A stretch of DNA of 64,000 bases from Pseudomonadota bacterium (GCA_028382005.1 JAOESH010000008.1:1-64000); one strand, 5' to 3'. Numbered from the stretch's first letter, positions 37,960-48,313 are shown. Made by a program: numbers and translations. Notes: a model not told the origin generated them from the letters alone.

Positions 37960-39204
37960 TTATTCTCCAAAATCACGAATATCATCTATCACTTTTCCAT
38001 CATTAGGTAAACTATTAATAGGAACTATTTCAGAAGCTCCTCTTAAATTTATAATATTTTTAATTTCTTCAGAAACCTTGTTTTGAATAGCTTCAACTTC
38101 TGATGAACTAGTAAGGTTAGATTCTATTTTTAGGAGTATTTCATCTCTATCATTTTGTCTGCTAACTATCATGCGTGCATTATTATTAATTTTTAGGTTT
38201 TCCAAAATTTGATTAATCTGAGATGGTTGAACAAACATACCCTTTACTTTTGTTGTTTGGTCAGCCCTTCCCATCCAACCTTTAATTCTTTTATTTGTTC
38301 TTCCAGTTGAGCTCTCACCTTCTAAGATTGCTGACAGATCACCTGTAGCAAATCTTATTACAGGTAATTCAAAATTATTGAGTACAGTAACTATAACTTC
38401 TCCTACTTCACCGTCTTGAAGAGGTTTCCCAGTGCCAGGTTTAACTATTTCTAAAATAACATCTTCGTCAATAATCATACCGTCATTCGCAGCTGCTTCA
38501 TATGCCACTAAACCGAGATCAGCAGTACCATAACATTGGAAGGTTTGAATATTACGTTCTTTGAAATTATCAGCGACTGAAGGAAAAAGAGGGCCACCTG
38601 TTACCATAGCTTTTTTCAAATTAGGAAGTAGTACGTGCATTTCATCTGCTTTTTCTAAAATTATTTTTAAAAAATCTGGAACCCCAACGTAAGCAGTTGT
38701 TCCAATAGTTTGCATAACTTCTAATTGAAGATCTGTATTATCTCCCCCAGCAGGAAACACTGTACATTTTAAAATTTTTGCTGCTTCTTCAAACATTGCA
38801 CCAGCAGGTGTGAAATGATAAGAAAAGCAATTTTGTACAATATCCCCATATCCAAAATCAGCCGCATATAATGCTCTAGCAAATCGCCACCAGTTTTTAG
38901 AATGACCATCTAGATCATAAATAGGTCCAGGAGATCTATAAATATGAGCAAAATTCTTAATTTCGCTAACATTTAATTTAGCAAATGGTAAATTTTTACT
39001 TTGCTTGTCAATTAATTCTGATTTTCTTAATAGTGGAATAGAGGATAAATCACTTAAATCGTTAATTCTACAGTCTAATCTTAATGATTGATTTTCATTA
39101 TTTCGAGCTTGTTGAATTAATTTATTAAGTTTATTTAAATGATCTACATTTCTTTGATCTTTAGATCTAGTTTCTAAATCGTCAAAAAAAACACTCTTTG
39201 TCAT
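37960..39204 (-). CDS. Phenylacetate-CoA ligase-like AMP-binding enzyme (PaaK family)
   Basis: NCFSYHFTPAGAMFEEAAKILKCTVFPAGGDN..., QCYGTADLGLVAYE, RFATGDLSAIL, KGWMGRADQTTKVKGMFVQPSQI. Confidence 0.9.
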   Translation of the reverse strand: MTKSVFFDDLETRSKDQRNVDHLNKLNKLIQQARNNENQSLRLDCRINDLSDLSSIPLLRKSELIDKQSKNLPFAKLNVSEIKNFAHIYRSPGPIYDLDGHSKNWWRFARALYAADFGYGDIVQNCFSYHFTPAGAMFEEAAKILKCTVFPAGGDNTDLQLEVMQTIGTTAYVGVPDFLKIILEKADEMHVLLPNLKKAMVTGGPLFPSVADNFKERNIQTFQCYGTADLGLVAYEAAANDGMIIDEDVILEIVKPGTGKPLQDGEVGEVIVTVLNNFELPVIRFATGDLSAILEGESSTGRTNKRIKGWMGRADQTTKVKGMFVQPSQINQILENLKINNNARMIVSRQNDRDEILLKIESNLTSSSEVEAIQNKVSEEIKNIINLRGASEIVPINSLPNDGKVIDDIRDFGE

Positions 39205-39210
39205 CTGCTT

Positions 39211-40053
39211 TTATAGCCATCTTTTTCGACGTCTGTATTGTTTAACGTCTTTAAAAGACTGTCTGCCTTCGCCTGAGATGCCAAGGTAAAACTCTTTTAC
39301 GTCCTCATTGTCTCTCATTGATTCTGCTGTGCCTTCCATAACTACACGTCCGTTTTCAAGAATGTATGCATATTCTGCATATTGAAGAGCAACATTGGTA
39401 TTTTGTTCAGCTAGTAAAATAGTAACACCTTCTTTTCTATTAATTTCAGCTACTATTTCAAATATTTGTTTAACTAATTGTGGAGCAAGCCCCATAGATG
39501 GCTCGTCAAGTAATATCATAGTTGGGTGTGCCATAAGAGCTCTACCTATAGCTATCATTTGTTGTTCACCGCCAGAAGTATATCCAGCTTGAGAAGTTCT
39601 TCTATCTCTTAATCTTGGAAAATAATTATAAACTCTTTCTAAATCATGCTTAACTTCTTGCTTGTTAGATCTGGTGTAGGCACCAGTGAGTAAATTTTCT
39701 TCAACTGTTAAATGTTCAAAACAGTGTCTTCCTTCCATAACTTGGATAACACCTTTTTTAACAAGTTGAGACGGATCAAGATCATGAATATCTTCACCAT
39801 TAAAGTTTACAGATCCTTTAGTGACCTCTCCTCTTTCAGAGGATAATAAATTAGAAATAGATTTAAGTGTGGTACTTTTACCAGCACCGTTTCCACCTAG
39901 CAATGCAGTAATTCCACCTTTTTTAACTTTTAAACTAACACCTTTTAAAACTAAAATAACATGGCTATATACAACTTCAATATTGTTAACAACTAAAACA
40001 TCATCAGATTTAGTAGGTGATTTACCTTTTTTTGCTACTTTAATTTCATCCAT
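39211..40053 (-). CDS. ABC transporter ATP-binding protein (LivF-type)
   Basis: ALLGGNGAGKSTTLKSI, YTSGGEQQMIAIGRALMAHPTMILLDEPSMGLAP, ILLAEQN. Confidence 0.95.
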   Translation of the reverse strand: MDEIKVAKKGKSPTKSDDVLVVNNIEVVYSHVILVLKGVSLKVKKGGITALLGGNGAGKSTTLKSISNLLSSERGEVTKGSVNFNGEDIHDLDPSQLVKKGVIQVMEGRHCFEHLTVEENLLTGAYTRSNKQEVKHDLERVYNYFPRLRDRRTSQAGYTSGGEQQMIAIGRALMAHPTMILLDEPSMGLAPQLVKQIFEIVAEINRKEGVTILLAEQNTNVALQYAEYAYILENGRVVMEGTAESMRDNEDVKEFYLGISGEGRQSFKDVKQYRRRKRWL

Positions 40054-40075
40054 ATTATTTTTCCCGTAGATAAAA

Positions 40076-40100
40076 GAGAGCCTAAAAAAATTAGGCTCTC
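40076..40100 (-). terminator. Intercistronic stem-loop (10-bp perfect stem GAGAGCCTAA/TTAGGCTCTC, 5-nt loop) between SBP and LivF genes
   Basis: Direct reading; on the minus strand the hairpin is followed by TTTTA. Confidence 0.75.
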
Positions 40101-40106
40101 AAATTT

Positions 40107-41402
40107 TTAGTTACAACGAAGAGCTATCTTTTGCTCTTTAGCATATTTAGAAGAATCTTCAGCGATTAACTTTTGAACCACATCAGAATCACCGTACATA
40201 TATTCAGTGATCATATTCCACTTTTTATTTTTTGCATCCCATTGTTGAACAGCTGCAAGTCCACTTCCACCATGGTTTTCACAAGTATTTTTAAATGGAG
40301 GTGCGAAGTCTTTAAAACCTAATTCTGCCATTCGCTCGGCGCTTAAGTTTACAGCCTCCATACCATCTCGGTACATAGCAGATGTAATTTTAGATGTGCC
40401 ATGGATGCCTTGAGCAACTTTAGCAGCTTCTACTTGAACCATAGCCTGGAATAAACCTCTATTATATAAGACTGTTCCAAAGTGTGATCCATCACCTGAT
40501 GCTTGACCTTTATCATGGACATATTTTTTAATGTCTCTATGAACTTGATAATCAGTACCAGGAGCGTTAAAAGTTAAAGACTTATATCCATGTGCACCTT
40601 GTCCGGCAGGTAGAACGTCATTTTCTGAACCTGACCACCAAATACCTATGAACTTGTCCATTGGATATTTGATAGACGCAGCAGATTTGACTGCAACAGA
40701 ATTCATAACACCCCAACCCCACATTAAAATATTGTCAGGACGAGCTTTACGTATTTTTAACCATGTTGCTTTTTGTTCTTGTCCTGGGTGATCTACAGGT
40801 AATAACATTAGCTTATAACCGTGCTTTGTAGCTAATGTTTGAAGAGTTCTAATTGGTTCTTTACCATATGCTGAGTTATGATAAACAAGAGCAATTTTCT
40901 TACCTCTAATATTACCATTATTATTCTTCAGAATATGTCTGATAGCAATAGATGCTCCGTCCCAATATGTTACAGGTGCATTAAAAACCCACTTAAAAAC
41001 TTTTCCATTAGCAGCAGATGTTCTTCCATATCCTGTTGAATATACAGTCACACCGTCAGCAGTTGCTTTTGGAATTAGTTGATATGTAATACCAGTAGAC
41101 ATAGGCTGGAAAACCATGGCGTCTTTTTTATTTTTTTCGTAACACTCAACGCCAACTTGAGTTTTATAACCAGTTTCACACTCTGGATGTACTATTTTTT
41201 CGCCACCAATTCCACCATCTCTGGCGTTAATCATTCTGTAATAATCTACAAAACCATCGGCGTTTGGAATACCGTTAGGTGCGTATGCGCCTGTTCGATA
41301 AACTAACATTGGAAATTTAAGATCTGCAACTGCAATTTCTACATAACTAGAAATGGCAATAACACCAGCTGTTATTCCAACTAAAAGTTGTTTTATTCTC
41401 AT
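40107..41402 (-). CDS. ABC transporter substrate-binding protein (Liv/HAAT family)
   Basis: Signal-like N-terminus MRIKQLLVGITAGVIAISSYVEIAVA; periplasmic-binding fold; GGGAGGA RBS upstream of ATG 41402 (ORF track start 41432). Confidence 0.92.
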   Translation of the reverse strand: MRIKQLLVGITAGVIAISSYVEIAVADLKFPMLVYRTGAYAPNGIPNADGFVDYYRMINARDGGIGGEKIVHPECETGYKTQVGVECYEKNKKDAMVFQPMSTGITYQLIPKATADGVTVYSTGYGRTSAANGKVFKWVFNAPVTYWDGASIAIRHILKNNNGNIRGKKIALVYHNSAYGKEPIRTLQTLATKHGYKLMLLPVDHPGQEQKATWLKIRKARPDNILMWGWGVMNSVAVKSAASIKYPMDKFIGIWWSGSENDVLPAGQGAHGYKSLTFNAPGTDYQVHRDIKKYVHDKGQASGDGSHFGTVLYNRGLFQAMVQVEAAKVAQGIHGTSKITSAMYRDGMEAVNLSAERMAELGFKDFAPPFKNTCENHGGSGLAAVQQWDAKNKKWNMITEYMYGDSDVVQKLIAEDSSKYAKEQKIALRCN

Positions 41403-41449
41403 TAGATCCTCCCTTAGAGAAAAAGTTAACAAAATCTACTAAATAAAAT

Positions 41450-42529
41450 TTAGTAGGGGAAAGGCCATCTTCGTAACTTTTCTTTTGCGATGGACCAAAG
41501 TCTTGCAAGGCCGTGAGGCTCCACAATTAGAAAAACTATCATTAAGAGACCCCAAATAGAAATCTCGAAATGTTTGGCAGTAACAGCGGATAGACCAACC
41601 ATGTCTACCATTATAAATTTTAAACCGATTGGAAGAGTAACAATAAATGCCGCTCCAAGGAATGAGCCTAGCATAGACCCAAGTCCACCAATAATAATCA
41701 TAAATAAAACTGGAAACGAAATAGTCATTATATCAAAAGATTCTGTAACTTCTATAGCACCCAAAAAAACTGCAAAATATAAAGCACCAGCAACACCTAT
41801 GTAAAAAGAACTAATTGCAAATGCTGTTAATTTAGTTTTTAAAGGTGGCACACCTATTATCTCTGCTGCAATATCCATGTCTCTAATAGCCATCCAGGAT
41901 CTTCCTGTTTTGCTTCTTATTAAGTTTTTAGCAGCGAAGCCTAGTGCTACAACTAAAACTAAGCAAAATAAGTAAGTTGCATAAGGAGGTGCAGTAGCTC
42001 CAGTTACAGGCACACCAAACATCACTCTTTCTGATACGGTAATTTGTCCAGTATCAGAGTAGTTATAAAACCAAGGAACTTTATTAAATAACCAAACTAG
42101 AAAAAACTGAGAAGCAAGTGTGGCTACTGCAAGGTAAAACCCTTTAATTCTAAGAGAAGGTAGACCAAACAAAATTCCAACTGCAGCTGTAATTAAGCCA
42201 GAAATTAAAACAATAATCATTATATTTAAATCTGGAAAAGAAGTCATGATTTTATAGGTCGAAAAAGCACCTACAGCCATAAAGCCACCAGTTCCAAGCG
42301 AAACCTGACCACAATATCCAGTTAAGATATTAAGACCGATTGCAGCTAAAGAAAAAATTAAAAATGGTACGAGTATAGCTTTTTCCCAGTAACTATCGAT
42401 AACAAAAGGAATTACAAGAAATGCAATTAGCATTAACGTGCTAAAAGCAATTTTATCCTGAATAAGAGGAAAAATAGCATGGTCTGATTTATATGAAGAT
42501 TTATATTGTCCTGTTTCTTTGTAAATCAT
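41450..42529 (-). CDS. Branched-chain amino acid-type ABC permease (LivM-like)
   Basis: AAIGLNILTGYCGQVSLGTGGFMAVGAFSTY, GLPSLRIKGFYLAVATLASQ, IIGGLGSMLGSFLGAAFI. Confidence 0.95.
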   Translation of the reverse strand: MIYKETGQYKSSYKSDHAIFPLIQDKIAFSTLMLIAFLVIPFVIDSYWEKAILVPFLIFSLAAIGLNILTGYCGQVSLGTGGFMAVGAFSTYKIMTSFPDLNIMIIVLISGLITAAVGILFGLPSLRIKGFYLAVATLASQFFLVWLFNKVPWFYNYSDTGQITVSERVMFGVPVTGATAPPYATYLFCLVLVVALGFAAKNLIRSKTGRSWMAIRDMDIAAEIIGVPPLKTKLTAFAISSFYIGVAGALYFAVFLGAIEVTESFDIMTISFPVLFMIIIGGLGSMLGSFLGAAFIVTLPIGLKFIMVDMVGLSAVTAKHFEISIWGLLMIVFLIVEPHGLARLWSIAKEKLRRWPFPY

Positions 42530-42534
42530 TAGTC

Positions 42535-43539
42535 TTAAACCCTCTCGATGATTTTATCGCCAAACAATCCTTGTGGACGAAATAATAAAAATACTAATGC
42601 CATTACATATGCAAACCAGTTCTCTAAGGCTCCGGTTTCAAAGTAACCACCAATATAAATTTCAGCAAGTTTTTCACCTACACCTATAAGCAAGCCACCA
42701 ATAATAGCTCCTGGGATAGAAGTAAATCCTCCAAGAATTAGAACAGGGAGGGCTTTCAAAGCAATTAAGGACAAAGAAAATTGAACTCCTGATTCTGCGC
42801 CCCACATGATACCTGCTACCATTGCTATGAACCCTGAGATAGCCCATACCAAAACCCATATAGATCTAAGAGAAATACCAACAGATAAGGCTGCTTGATG
42901 GTCATCAGCAACAGCTCGCAACGCTCGACCGGTTTTTGTATATTGAGAAAAAATTGCCAATGAAATAACTAATATTACAGCAATTACAGTAGCCCATACA
43001 TTTAAAACATCTATATACATTCCATAATAATCACTTCCCTCTGCGGCAAGGCCTATAGTTGCTTGTTCCAGCCATTCTGAACCACCACTTGGTATTCCAA
43101 CATCCAAAACTTTAACGTTGGAACCCCACATTAAGTCTCCAACTCCTTCAAGTACAAATGCCAACCCAATTGTAGCCATAAATAATATTATAGGGTCCTG
43201 GTTTACTAGATGTTTTAGTACCAGTCGTTCTATTATCCACGCCAAAGCAATCATAGTTATCATAGTTAAGATGATGGCAAGAAAGTTAGGCATTGAGGCG
43301 TACCAATGATGGTAATTAGTTCCAAAAAGCTCATTTATAAGATGAGCAAATGGAACCTGACCTGTTTGATAGCCTACTAAAGTTAGCGCTGCAAAAAGTG
43401 CAAAAACTCCTTGAGCAAAGTTAAATACACCAGAAGCTTTAAAGATAAGAACGAATCCAAGGGCAACTAGGGAATACATTACTCCTGACATTAAACCATT
43501 TAATACAGTTTCAATAAAATTTAGTAAATCTACACTCAT
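42535..43539 (-). CDS. Branched-chain amino acid-type ABC permease (LivH-like)
   Basis: GLMSGVMYSLVALGFVLIFKASGVFNFAQGVFALFAA, LRAVADDHQAALSVGI, PVLILGGFTSIPGAIIGGLLIGVGE. Confidence 0.95.
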   Translation of the reverse strand: MSVDLLNFIETVLNGLMSGVMYSLVALGFVLIFKASGVFNFAQGVFALFAALTLVGYQTGQVPFAHLINELFGTNYHHWYASMPNFLAIILTMITMIALAWIIERLVLKHLVNQDPIILFMATIGLAFVLEGVGDLMWGSNVKVLDVGIPSGGSEWLEQATIGLAAEGSDYYGMYIDVLNVWATVIAVILVISLAIFSQYTKTGRALRAVADDHQAALSVGISLRSIWVLVWAISGFIAMVAGIMWGAESGVQFSLSLIALKALPVLILGGFTSIPGAIIGGLLIGVGEKLAEIYIGGYFETGALENWFAYVMALVFLLFRPQGLFGDKIIERV

Positions 43540-43554
43540 AAAATAATTTCCCTA

Positions 43555-44358
43555 TTAATCATCTGCAACTCCCAAATAGGCATCAATAACAGCCTTGTTA
43601 TTTCTTATTTCGTTTGGAAAACCAGAACCAATCTTTTTTCCATAGTCTAACACAACTATTCTATCTGAAATATCCATTACGACACCCATGTCATGTTCAA
43701 TTAGTACTATGGTTGTCTTTAATTCGTTATTAACGGTAAGAACAAATCTACTCATATCTTGCTTTTCTTCTACATTCATTCCAGCCATTGGCTCGTCAAG
43801 AAGTAACACTTCAGGTTCCATGGCTAAAGCACGACCTAATTCAACTCTTTTTTGTAATCCATAAGGCAGTGAACCTACAGGAGTTCTTCTTATCGATTGA
43901 AGATCTAAGAAGTCAATCACACGCTCAACTTTTTCTCTATGCATTTCTTCTTCTTTTTCTGCAGGACCAAAATAAAGAGCTTGCATCAACAAGTTTTGTT
44001 TTTGTTTTAATAATCGACCTGTCATCAGATTGTCTAAAGTACTCATGCCTTTGAAGAGCGCTATATTTTGAAACGTTCTTGCAATACCACTTTTAGCAGC
44101 AAATTCAGGTTCCATCTCTTTTCTTTCCTTACCAGCAAAATTTATAAGTCCACTAGTAGGTTTGTAAAAGCCATTTATTACATTTAACATTGATGATTTA
44201 CCGGCACCATTTGGGCCTATAATTGCAAAAACTTCACCTTTCTTAACTTCAAAGGAAACATCTGTTAATGCCTTAACCCCACCAAAAGCAAGGCTAATAT
44301 TTTTAAGTTCGAAAGCAGTTTTACCGTAAGGTATATTTTTTAAATCTTCTAAGCTCAT
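43555..44358 (-). CDS. ABC transporter ATP-binding protein (LivG-type)
   Basis: FAIIGPNGAGKSSMLNVINGFYKPTSG, GIARTFQNIALFKGM, LPYGLQKRVELGRALAMEPEVLLLDEPMAGMN. Confidence 0.95.
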   Translation of the reverse strand: MSLEDLKNIPYGKTAFELKNISLAFGGVKALTDVSFEVKKGEVFAIIGPNGAGKSSMLNVINGFYKPTSGLINFAGKERKEMEPEFAAKSGIARTFQNIALFKGMSTLDNLMTGRLLKQKQNLLMQALYFGPAEKEEEMHREKVERVIDFLDLQSIRRTPVGSLPYGLQKRVELGRALAMEPEVLLLDEPMAGMNVEEKQDMSRFVLTVNNELKTTIVLIEHDMGVVMDISDRIVVLDYGKKIGSGFPNEIRNNKAVIDAYLGVADD

Positions 44359-46344
44359 TTATTTTTTGCCCTTACTAGATTTTTTAACTTTAACAGCACT
44401 CTTCTTTGCTTTAGCTATTTTAATTAATTCTTTTATTTCCATTTGTGCACTAATTTTACTCTTTCTTCCGTCTTCAAGAGTAAATTCAGTATTAATGGAT
44501 GCTATATCTTTATCTGAGTATAAATCATTAATTATATCTTTATATCTGGTGTTAATCACACTTCTTCTAACTTTTCTAGTTCTTGTGAGCTCACCGTCAT
44601 CAGCTTCTAATTCTTTAAACAACAGTAAGAATTTTGCTATTTTTGTATTTTCAGGTAACTTTTCATTGACCTTAATTATTTCATTTTCAATCAAAGAATA
44701 TATTTTTTTATCAGCAGCTAATCCTGTATAAGAAGTGAATGCTAATTGCCACTTTTCAGCTAATTTTGAAACTATTGAAAACCTAATACAAATAATTGCA
44801 GTCAAATAAGGTTTATCAGATCCAATTACAACAGCTTCTCCAACATAAGGAGAAAATTTAAGTTTGTTTTCTATATTTTGTGGTGAAAATTTTACTCCGT
44901 CAGATTTAATTGCAATATCATTTACGCGGTCCACTACATTAAGCCTACCTTTTTCGTCAAAAAAGCCTGCATCGCCAGTATGCATCCATCCTTTTTTGAT
45001 AGTATCTTTAAAAGCTTTTGCGTTATTGTAATATCCTGAAAACATACTTGGATGCTTTGTTATTATTTCTCCCATCCCGTTAGGGTCTGGATCTATAACT
45101 TTAATTTCACAATCAGGAAATGGTACACCTACTGTTTCACAATCCATAGTTCCTTCAGGCACATCTTGAAGGGTGTAAGCTCCCATTAATTCTGTCTGAC
45201 CATATAGTTGTCTTAAAGGAATTCCCATAGCTAAGAAAAATTTAAAGGTTTCAGGACCAATAGCTGAACCACCAGTTGCAGCTGATGTAACTTTACTGAA
45301 CCCTAATCTATCTTTTAAAGAAGAGAAAAGAAGTTTATCAGCAAGAAAATCCCTTTTACCCTGATCAACGGCTTTTAAACCTCGGTCTACCATAACGTTA
45401 AAAAGCCACTGTGTTAATTTAGGTGCATCCAATATCCTTGAGCGCATGTCTGCTGCTATTTGCTCCCATAGTCTTGGTGCGCCAAGCATGAATGTTGGGC
45501 CTACCTCACGCAAATCTTCCATCGCCGTTTCAGGACGTTCAGGAAAGTTAACTTTCATTCCGCCTATAATATTAAATCCTACTCCATATATTTGTTCCAT
45601 TATCCATGGAAATGGAAGTACAGATACATATTCATCGTCAACAGTTTTGGGATCAACATTTAGATATCTGAGGACATGTTCAACAAATTTTCCACCTGGT
45701 AACATCGCTAACTTTGGATTAGAAGTAGTTCCAGATGTAGTACATAATATTGCATCTTGTTTATCCGATATCTTATCAATCATATGATTATATTTATCAG
45801 GTGTTTTATTAGCTATCACTTGTCCTTCATTCATTAGTTGAATCATATCAATGATATGTGGGTCATTTAATTCTTTTAAACCACGGCTATCGTCATAAAA
45901 CATAGTTATATGATTAGTCTTTGGTCTTTTTATTGCTAAGATTTTATCAACCTGCTCTTGATCTTCAGCATAAATAAAGTTTACTTTTGCGGCGTTTATT
46001 AAGTATCCCACTTCTTCATCAAGAGTGTCTCTATATATTCCAAGGCTCATTCCACCAACTGCTTGTGCAGCTAGTTCGAAATATAACCAAGATGGTTTGT
46101 TATCTCCAATTAGGCCAATCACATCACCTGGTTTGAAACCTCTTTTTGACAAACCTAAAGCAAGATAAGAAACATTATCGTTATATTGCTTCCAAGTAAT
46201 TTCATTCCATATTCCAAGATCTTTATCTCTAAGAGCAACTGTACTTGGCATTGTATCAGATCTATGTCTAAGAATTTTAGGAAGGGTATTATGAATTTTT
46301 ATATCTGGATAGTTAGTCATTTTTTCCTTTAAATTTAAACTCAC
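44359..46344 (-). CDS. Long-chain-type AMP-dependent acyl-CoA synthetase (FadD15-like)
   Basis: ILCTTSGTTSNPKLAMLPGGKFVEH, LPFPWIMEQIYGVG, LYGQTELMGAYTLQ, KKGWMHTGDAGFFDEKGRLNVVDRVNDI; C-terminal Lys-rich tail. Confidence 0.93.
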   Translation of the reverse strand: MSLNLKEKMTNYPDIKIHNTLPKILRHRSDTMPSTVALRDKDLGIWNEITWKQYNDNVSYLALGLSKRGFKPGDVIGLIGDNKPSWLYFELAAQAVGGMSLGIYRDTLDEEVGYLINAAKVNFIYAEDQEQVDKILAIKRPKTNHITMFYDDSRGLKELNDPHIIDMIQLMNEGQVIANKTPDKYNHMIDKISDKQDAILCTTSGTTSNPKLAMLPGGKFVEHVLRYLNVDPKTVDDEYVSVLPFPWIMEQIYGVGFNIIGGMKVNFPERPETAMEDLREVGPTFMLGAPRLWEQIAADMRSRILDAPKLTQWLFNVMVDRGLKAVDQGKRDFLADKLLFSSLKDRLGFSKVTSAATGGSAIGPETFKFFLAMGIPLRQLYGQTELMGAYTLQDVPEGTMDCETVGVPFPDCEIKVIDPDPNGMGEIITKHPSMFSGYYNNAKAFKDTIKKGWMHTGDAGFFDEKGRLNVVDRVNDIAIKSDGVKFSPQNIENKLKFSPYVGEAVVIGSDKPYLTAIICIRFSIVSKLAEKWQLAFTSYTGLAADKKIYSLIENEIIKVNEKLPENTKIAKFLLLFKELEADDGELTRTRKVRRSVINTRYKDIINDLYSDKDIASINTEFTLEDGRKSKISAQMEIKELIKIAKAKKSAVKVKKSSKGKK

Positions 46345-46577
46345 TTAAATACTATAATTTTGTTTTTATAAAAGCAATACAGCTTGAAGTAAAAAAAATA
46401 TTAATGATGAGATCAAACTTAAAAACAAGTAGCCCCCACTACATTGCCTATAGGCTATCCAAAAATAAGTTAAAAGCAACTTAAAGTTTATTAAATTTAA
46501 AAAAAAAAATTAATCAATGTTTTCAATTGTTTATCTTGTTAAAAATTTAAAAAGACAATAAAAAAATTCTTATCATC

Positions 46578-48287
46578 TTAAATATGAGAATCATTAGTTG
46601 ATTGAATCAACTCTGCACCATTCATTACAATATGAAAGTGTGATTGTATTCTTGGAAGAATGTGAAGATTATAAAAGTCACCAGAAACCATTTTACGTTT
46701 CAAAAATATCTCATTTTGACTGCCATCAGACAATTTTAAGTTAGCTTTTGTTTTTGCTTTATGCATTAACCAACCACCTATTAGATATCCAAACCCCATC
46801 ATATAATCAAAACTAATACATGATAGTTTTTCATAATCGTCTCTATTATTTAAAACATAATCTAAGGTTTCATTAGCTAGATTTATCATATTACTCATCT
46901 GAATATTATTTTTGCAATCCTTAGTCATTTCATCTAAAATTTTTTTAGCTGTTAAGCCATTGTCTTTAACAGTTTTCCTAAACATAAAATCATTAGCTTG
47001 AATTGCATTTGTTCCTTCATAAATAGGTAAAATTCTAGCATCTCGCATATATTGAGCGGCTCCTGTTTCTTCTATGAAACCCATACCACCGTGGATTTGA
47101 ACTCCATTACTTGTTACTTCTTGAGCTAGCTCTGTTGACCAACCCTTAATTATTGGGATTAAGAATCCTTCTTTTATTTTACATTCTTCATTACCAATAT
47201 GTGCTCTTTCCATAATTTCAGAGGACACCAAGATTAAAGCTCTCATTGCTTCAGTCAGGCTTCTCATTGATAAAAGCAGCCTTCTGACATCACCATGACC
47301 TATTATAGGAGTTCCTTTTTCTCGGTTTATAGGTGTTCCTTGAACTCTAATATTTGCATATTCGTGAGCTTTCTGTCTTGCAGCTTCAGAAACTGCCATA
47401 CCTTGAAGACCAACATCAAACCTTGCCCGGTTCATCATAATAAACATATATTCTATTCCCCTACCTTCTTCGCCTAGCATATATCCTATAGCACCCTCGT
47501 CTTCCCCATAGGCCATAACGGCGGTTGGGCTTGCCTTAATACCCATTTTATGTTCAATAGAAATACATTTTAAGTCATTCCTCTTTGTGTATTTACCTTC
47601 TTCATCCTCCAAAAATTTTGGTATTATAAATGTAGATATCCCCTTTATCCCTTCGGGCGCTCCCTCAGTTCTAGCTAATACTAAGTGAATAATATTTTCG
47701 GACATATCATGCTCGCCATATGTAATGTATATTTTTTGTCCTTTAATCCTCCAATTTTTTCCATCATGTTCAGCTTTAGTTTTAATTGTTGCTAAATCTG
47801 TTCCTGACTGTGGTTCAGTTAGATTCATAGTGCCAGTCCAAACACCAGAGTTAAATTTAGGTAAATATTTTTGTTTCTCTTCTTCTGTTCCAACTAATGT
47901 AAAGGCATCAATTAAGCCTTGGGTCAATAGGCTACATAATGAGAACGATAAATTTGCGCCCTGCCAATATTCATTAATTGCTGCACTCATTCTGAGTGGC
48001 AGACCCATTCCACTGTAATTTGAGTTGCTGGCAACACCAATCCAACCGCCCTTGGCTATCTCTTTAAACGCATGACTAAATCCGTTTGGCGTTTCAACTT
48101 CGTGATCTTGCCTTAATACAGGATTATTTTTATCTCCAAAATGATTTAGGGGTGCTAAATAATTATCTGCTAGCTTCCCTGCTTCACTAAGAACAGCATC
48201 AATTGTAGTATTGTCTAGATCACTGTGAGGAGGTAAAAGATTTTCTAATACAAATTTAGTATCTTCAAGAGGCGATGAGTAAGGCAT
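46578..48287 (-). CDS. Large acyl-CoA dehydrogenase of the DmdC (3-methylmercaptopropionyl-CoA dehydrogenase)-like subfamily
   Basis: MPYSSPLEDTKFVLENLL N-terminus, GTMNLTEPQSGTDLATIKTKA, IHGGMGFIEETGAAQYMRDARILPIYEGTNAIQANDF, long C-terminal extension. Confidence 0.85.
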   Translation of the reverse strand: MPYSSPLEDTKFVLENLLPPHSDLDNTTIDAVLSEAGKLADNYLAPLNHFGDKNNPVLRQDHEVETPNGFSHAFKEIAKGGWIGVASNSNYSGMGLPLRMSAAINEYWQGANLSFSLCSLLTQGLIDAFTLVGTEEEKQKYLPKFNSGVWTGTMNLTEPQSGTDLATIKTKAEHDGKNWRIKGQKIYITYGEHDMSENIIHLVLARTEGAPEGIKGISTFIIPKFLEDEEGKYTKRNDLKCISIEHKMGIKASPTAVMAYGEDEGAIGYMLGEEGRGIEYMFIMMNRARFDVGLQGMAVSEAARQKAHEYANIRVQGTPINREKGTPIIGHGDVRRLLLSMRSLTEAMRALILVSSEIMERAHIGNEECKIKEGFLIPIIKGWSTELAQEVTSNGVQIHGGMGFIEETGAAQYMRDARILPIYEGTNAIQANDFMFRKTVKDNGLTAKKILDEMTKDCKNNIQMSNMINLANETLDYVLNNRDDYEKLSCISFDYMMGFGYLIGGWLMHKAKTKANLKLSDGSQNEIFLKRKMVSGDFYNLHILPRIQSHFHIVMNGAELIQSTNDSHI

Positions 48288-48313
48288 TAAAACTCCAAAT
48301 TAATTTTTCATTG

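Noticed and set aside
44366-44731. 121-aa hydrophobic plus-strand ORF
   Set aside because: Antisense of the Lys-rich C-terminus of the 44359-46344 ligase; artefactual hydrophobicity.
45446-45787. 113-aa plus-strand ORF
   Set aside because: Antisense to the ligase core; no family signature.
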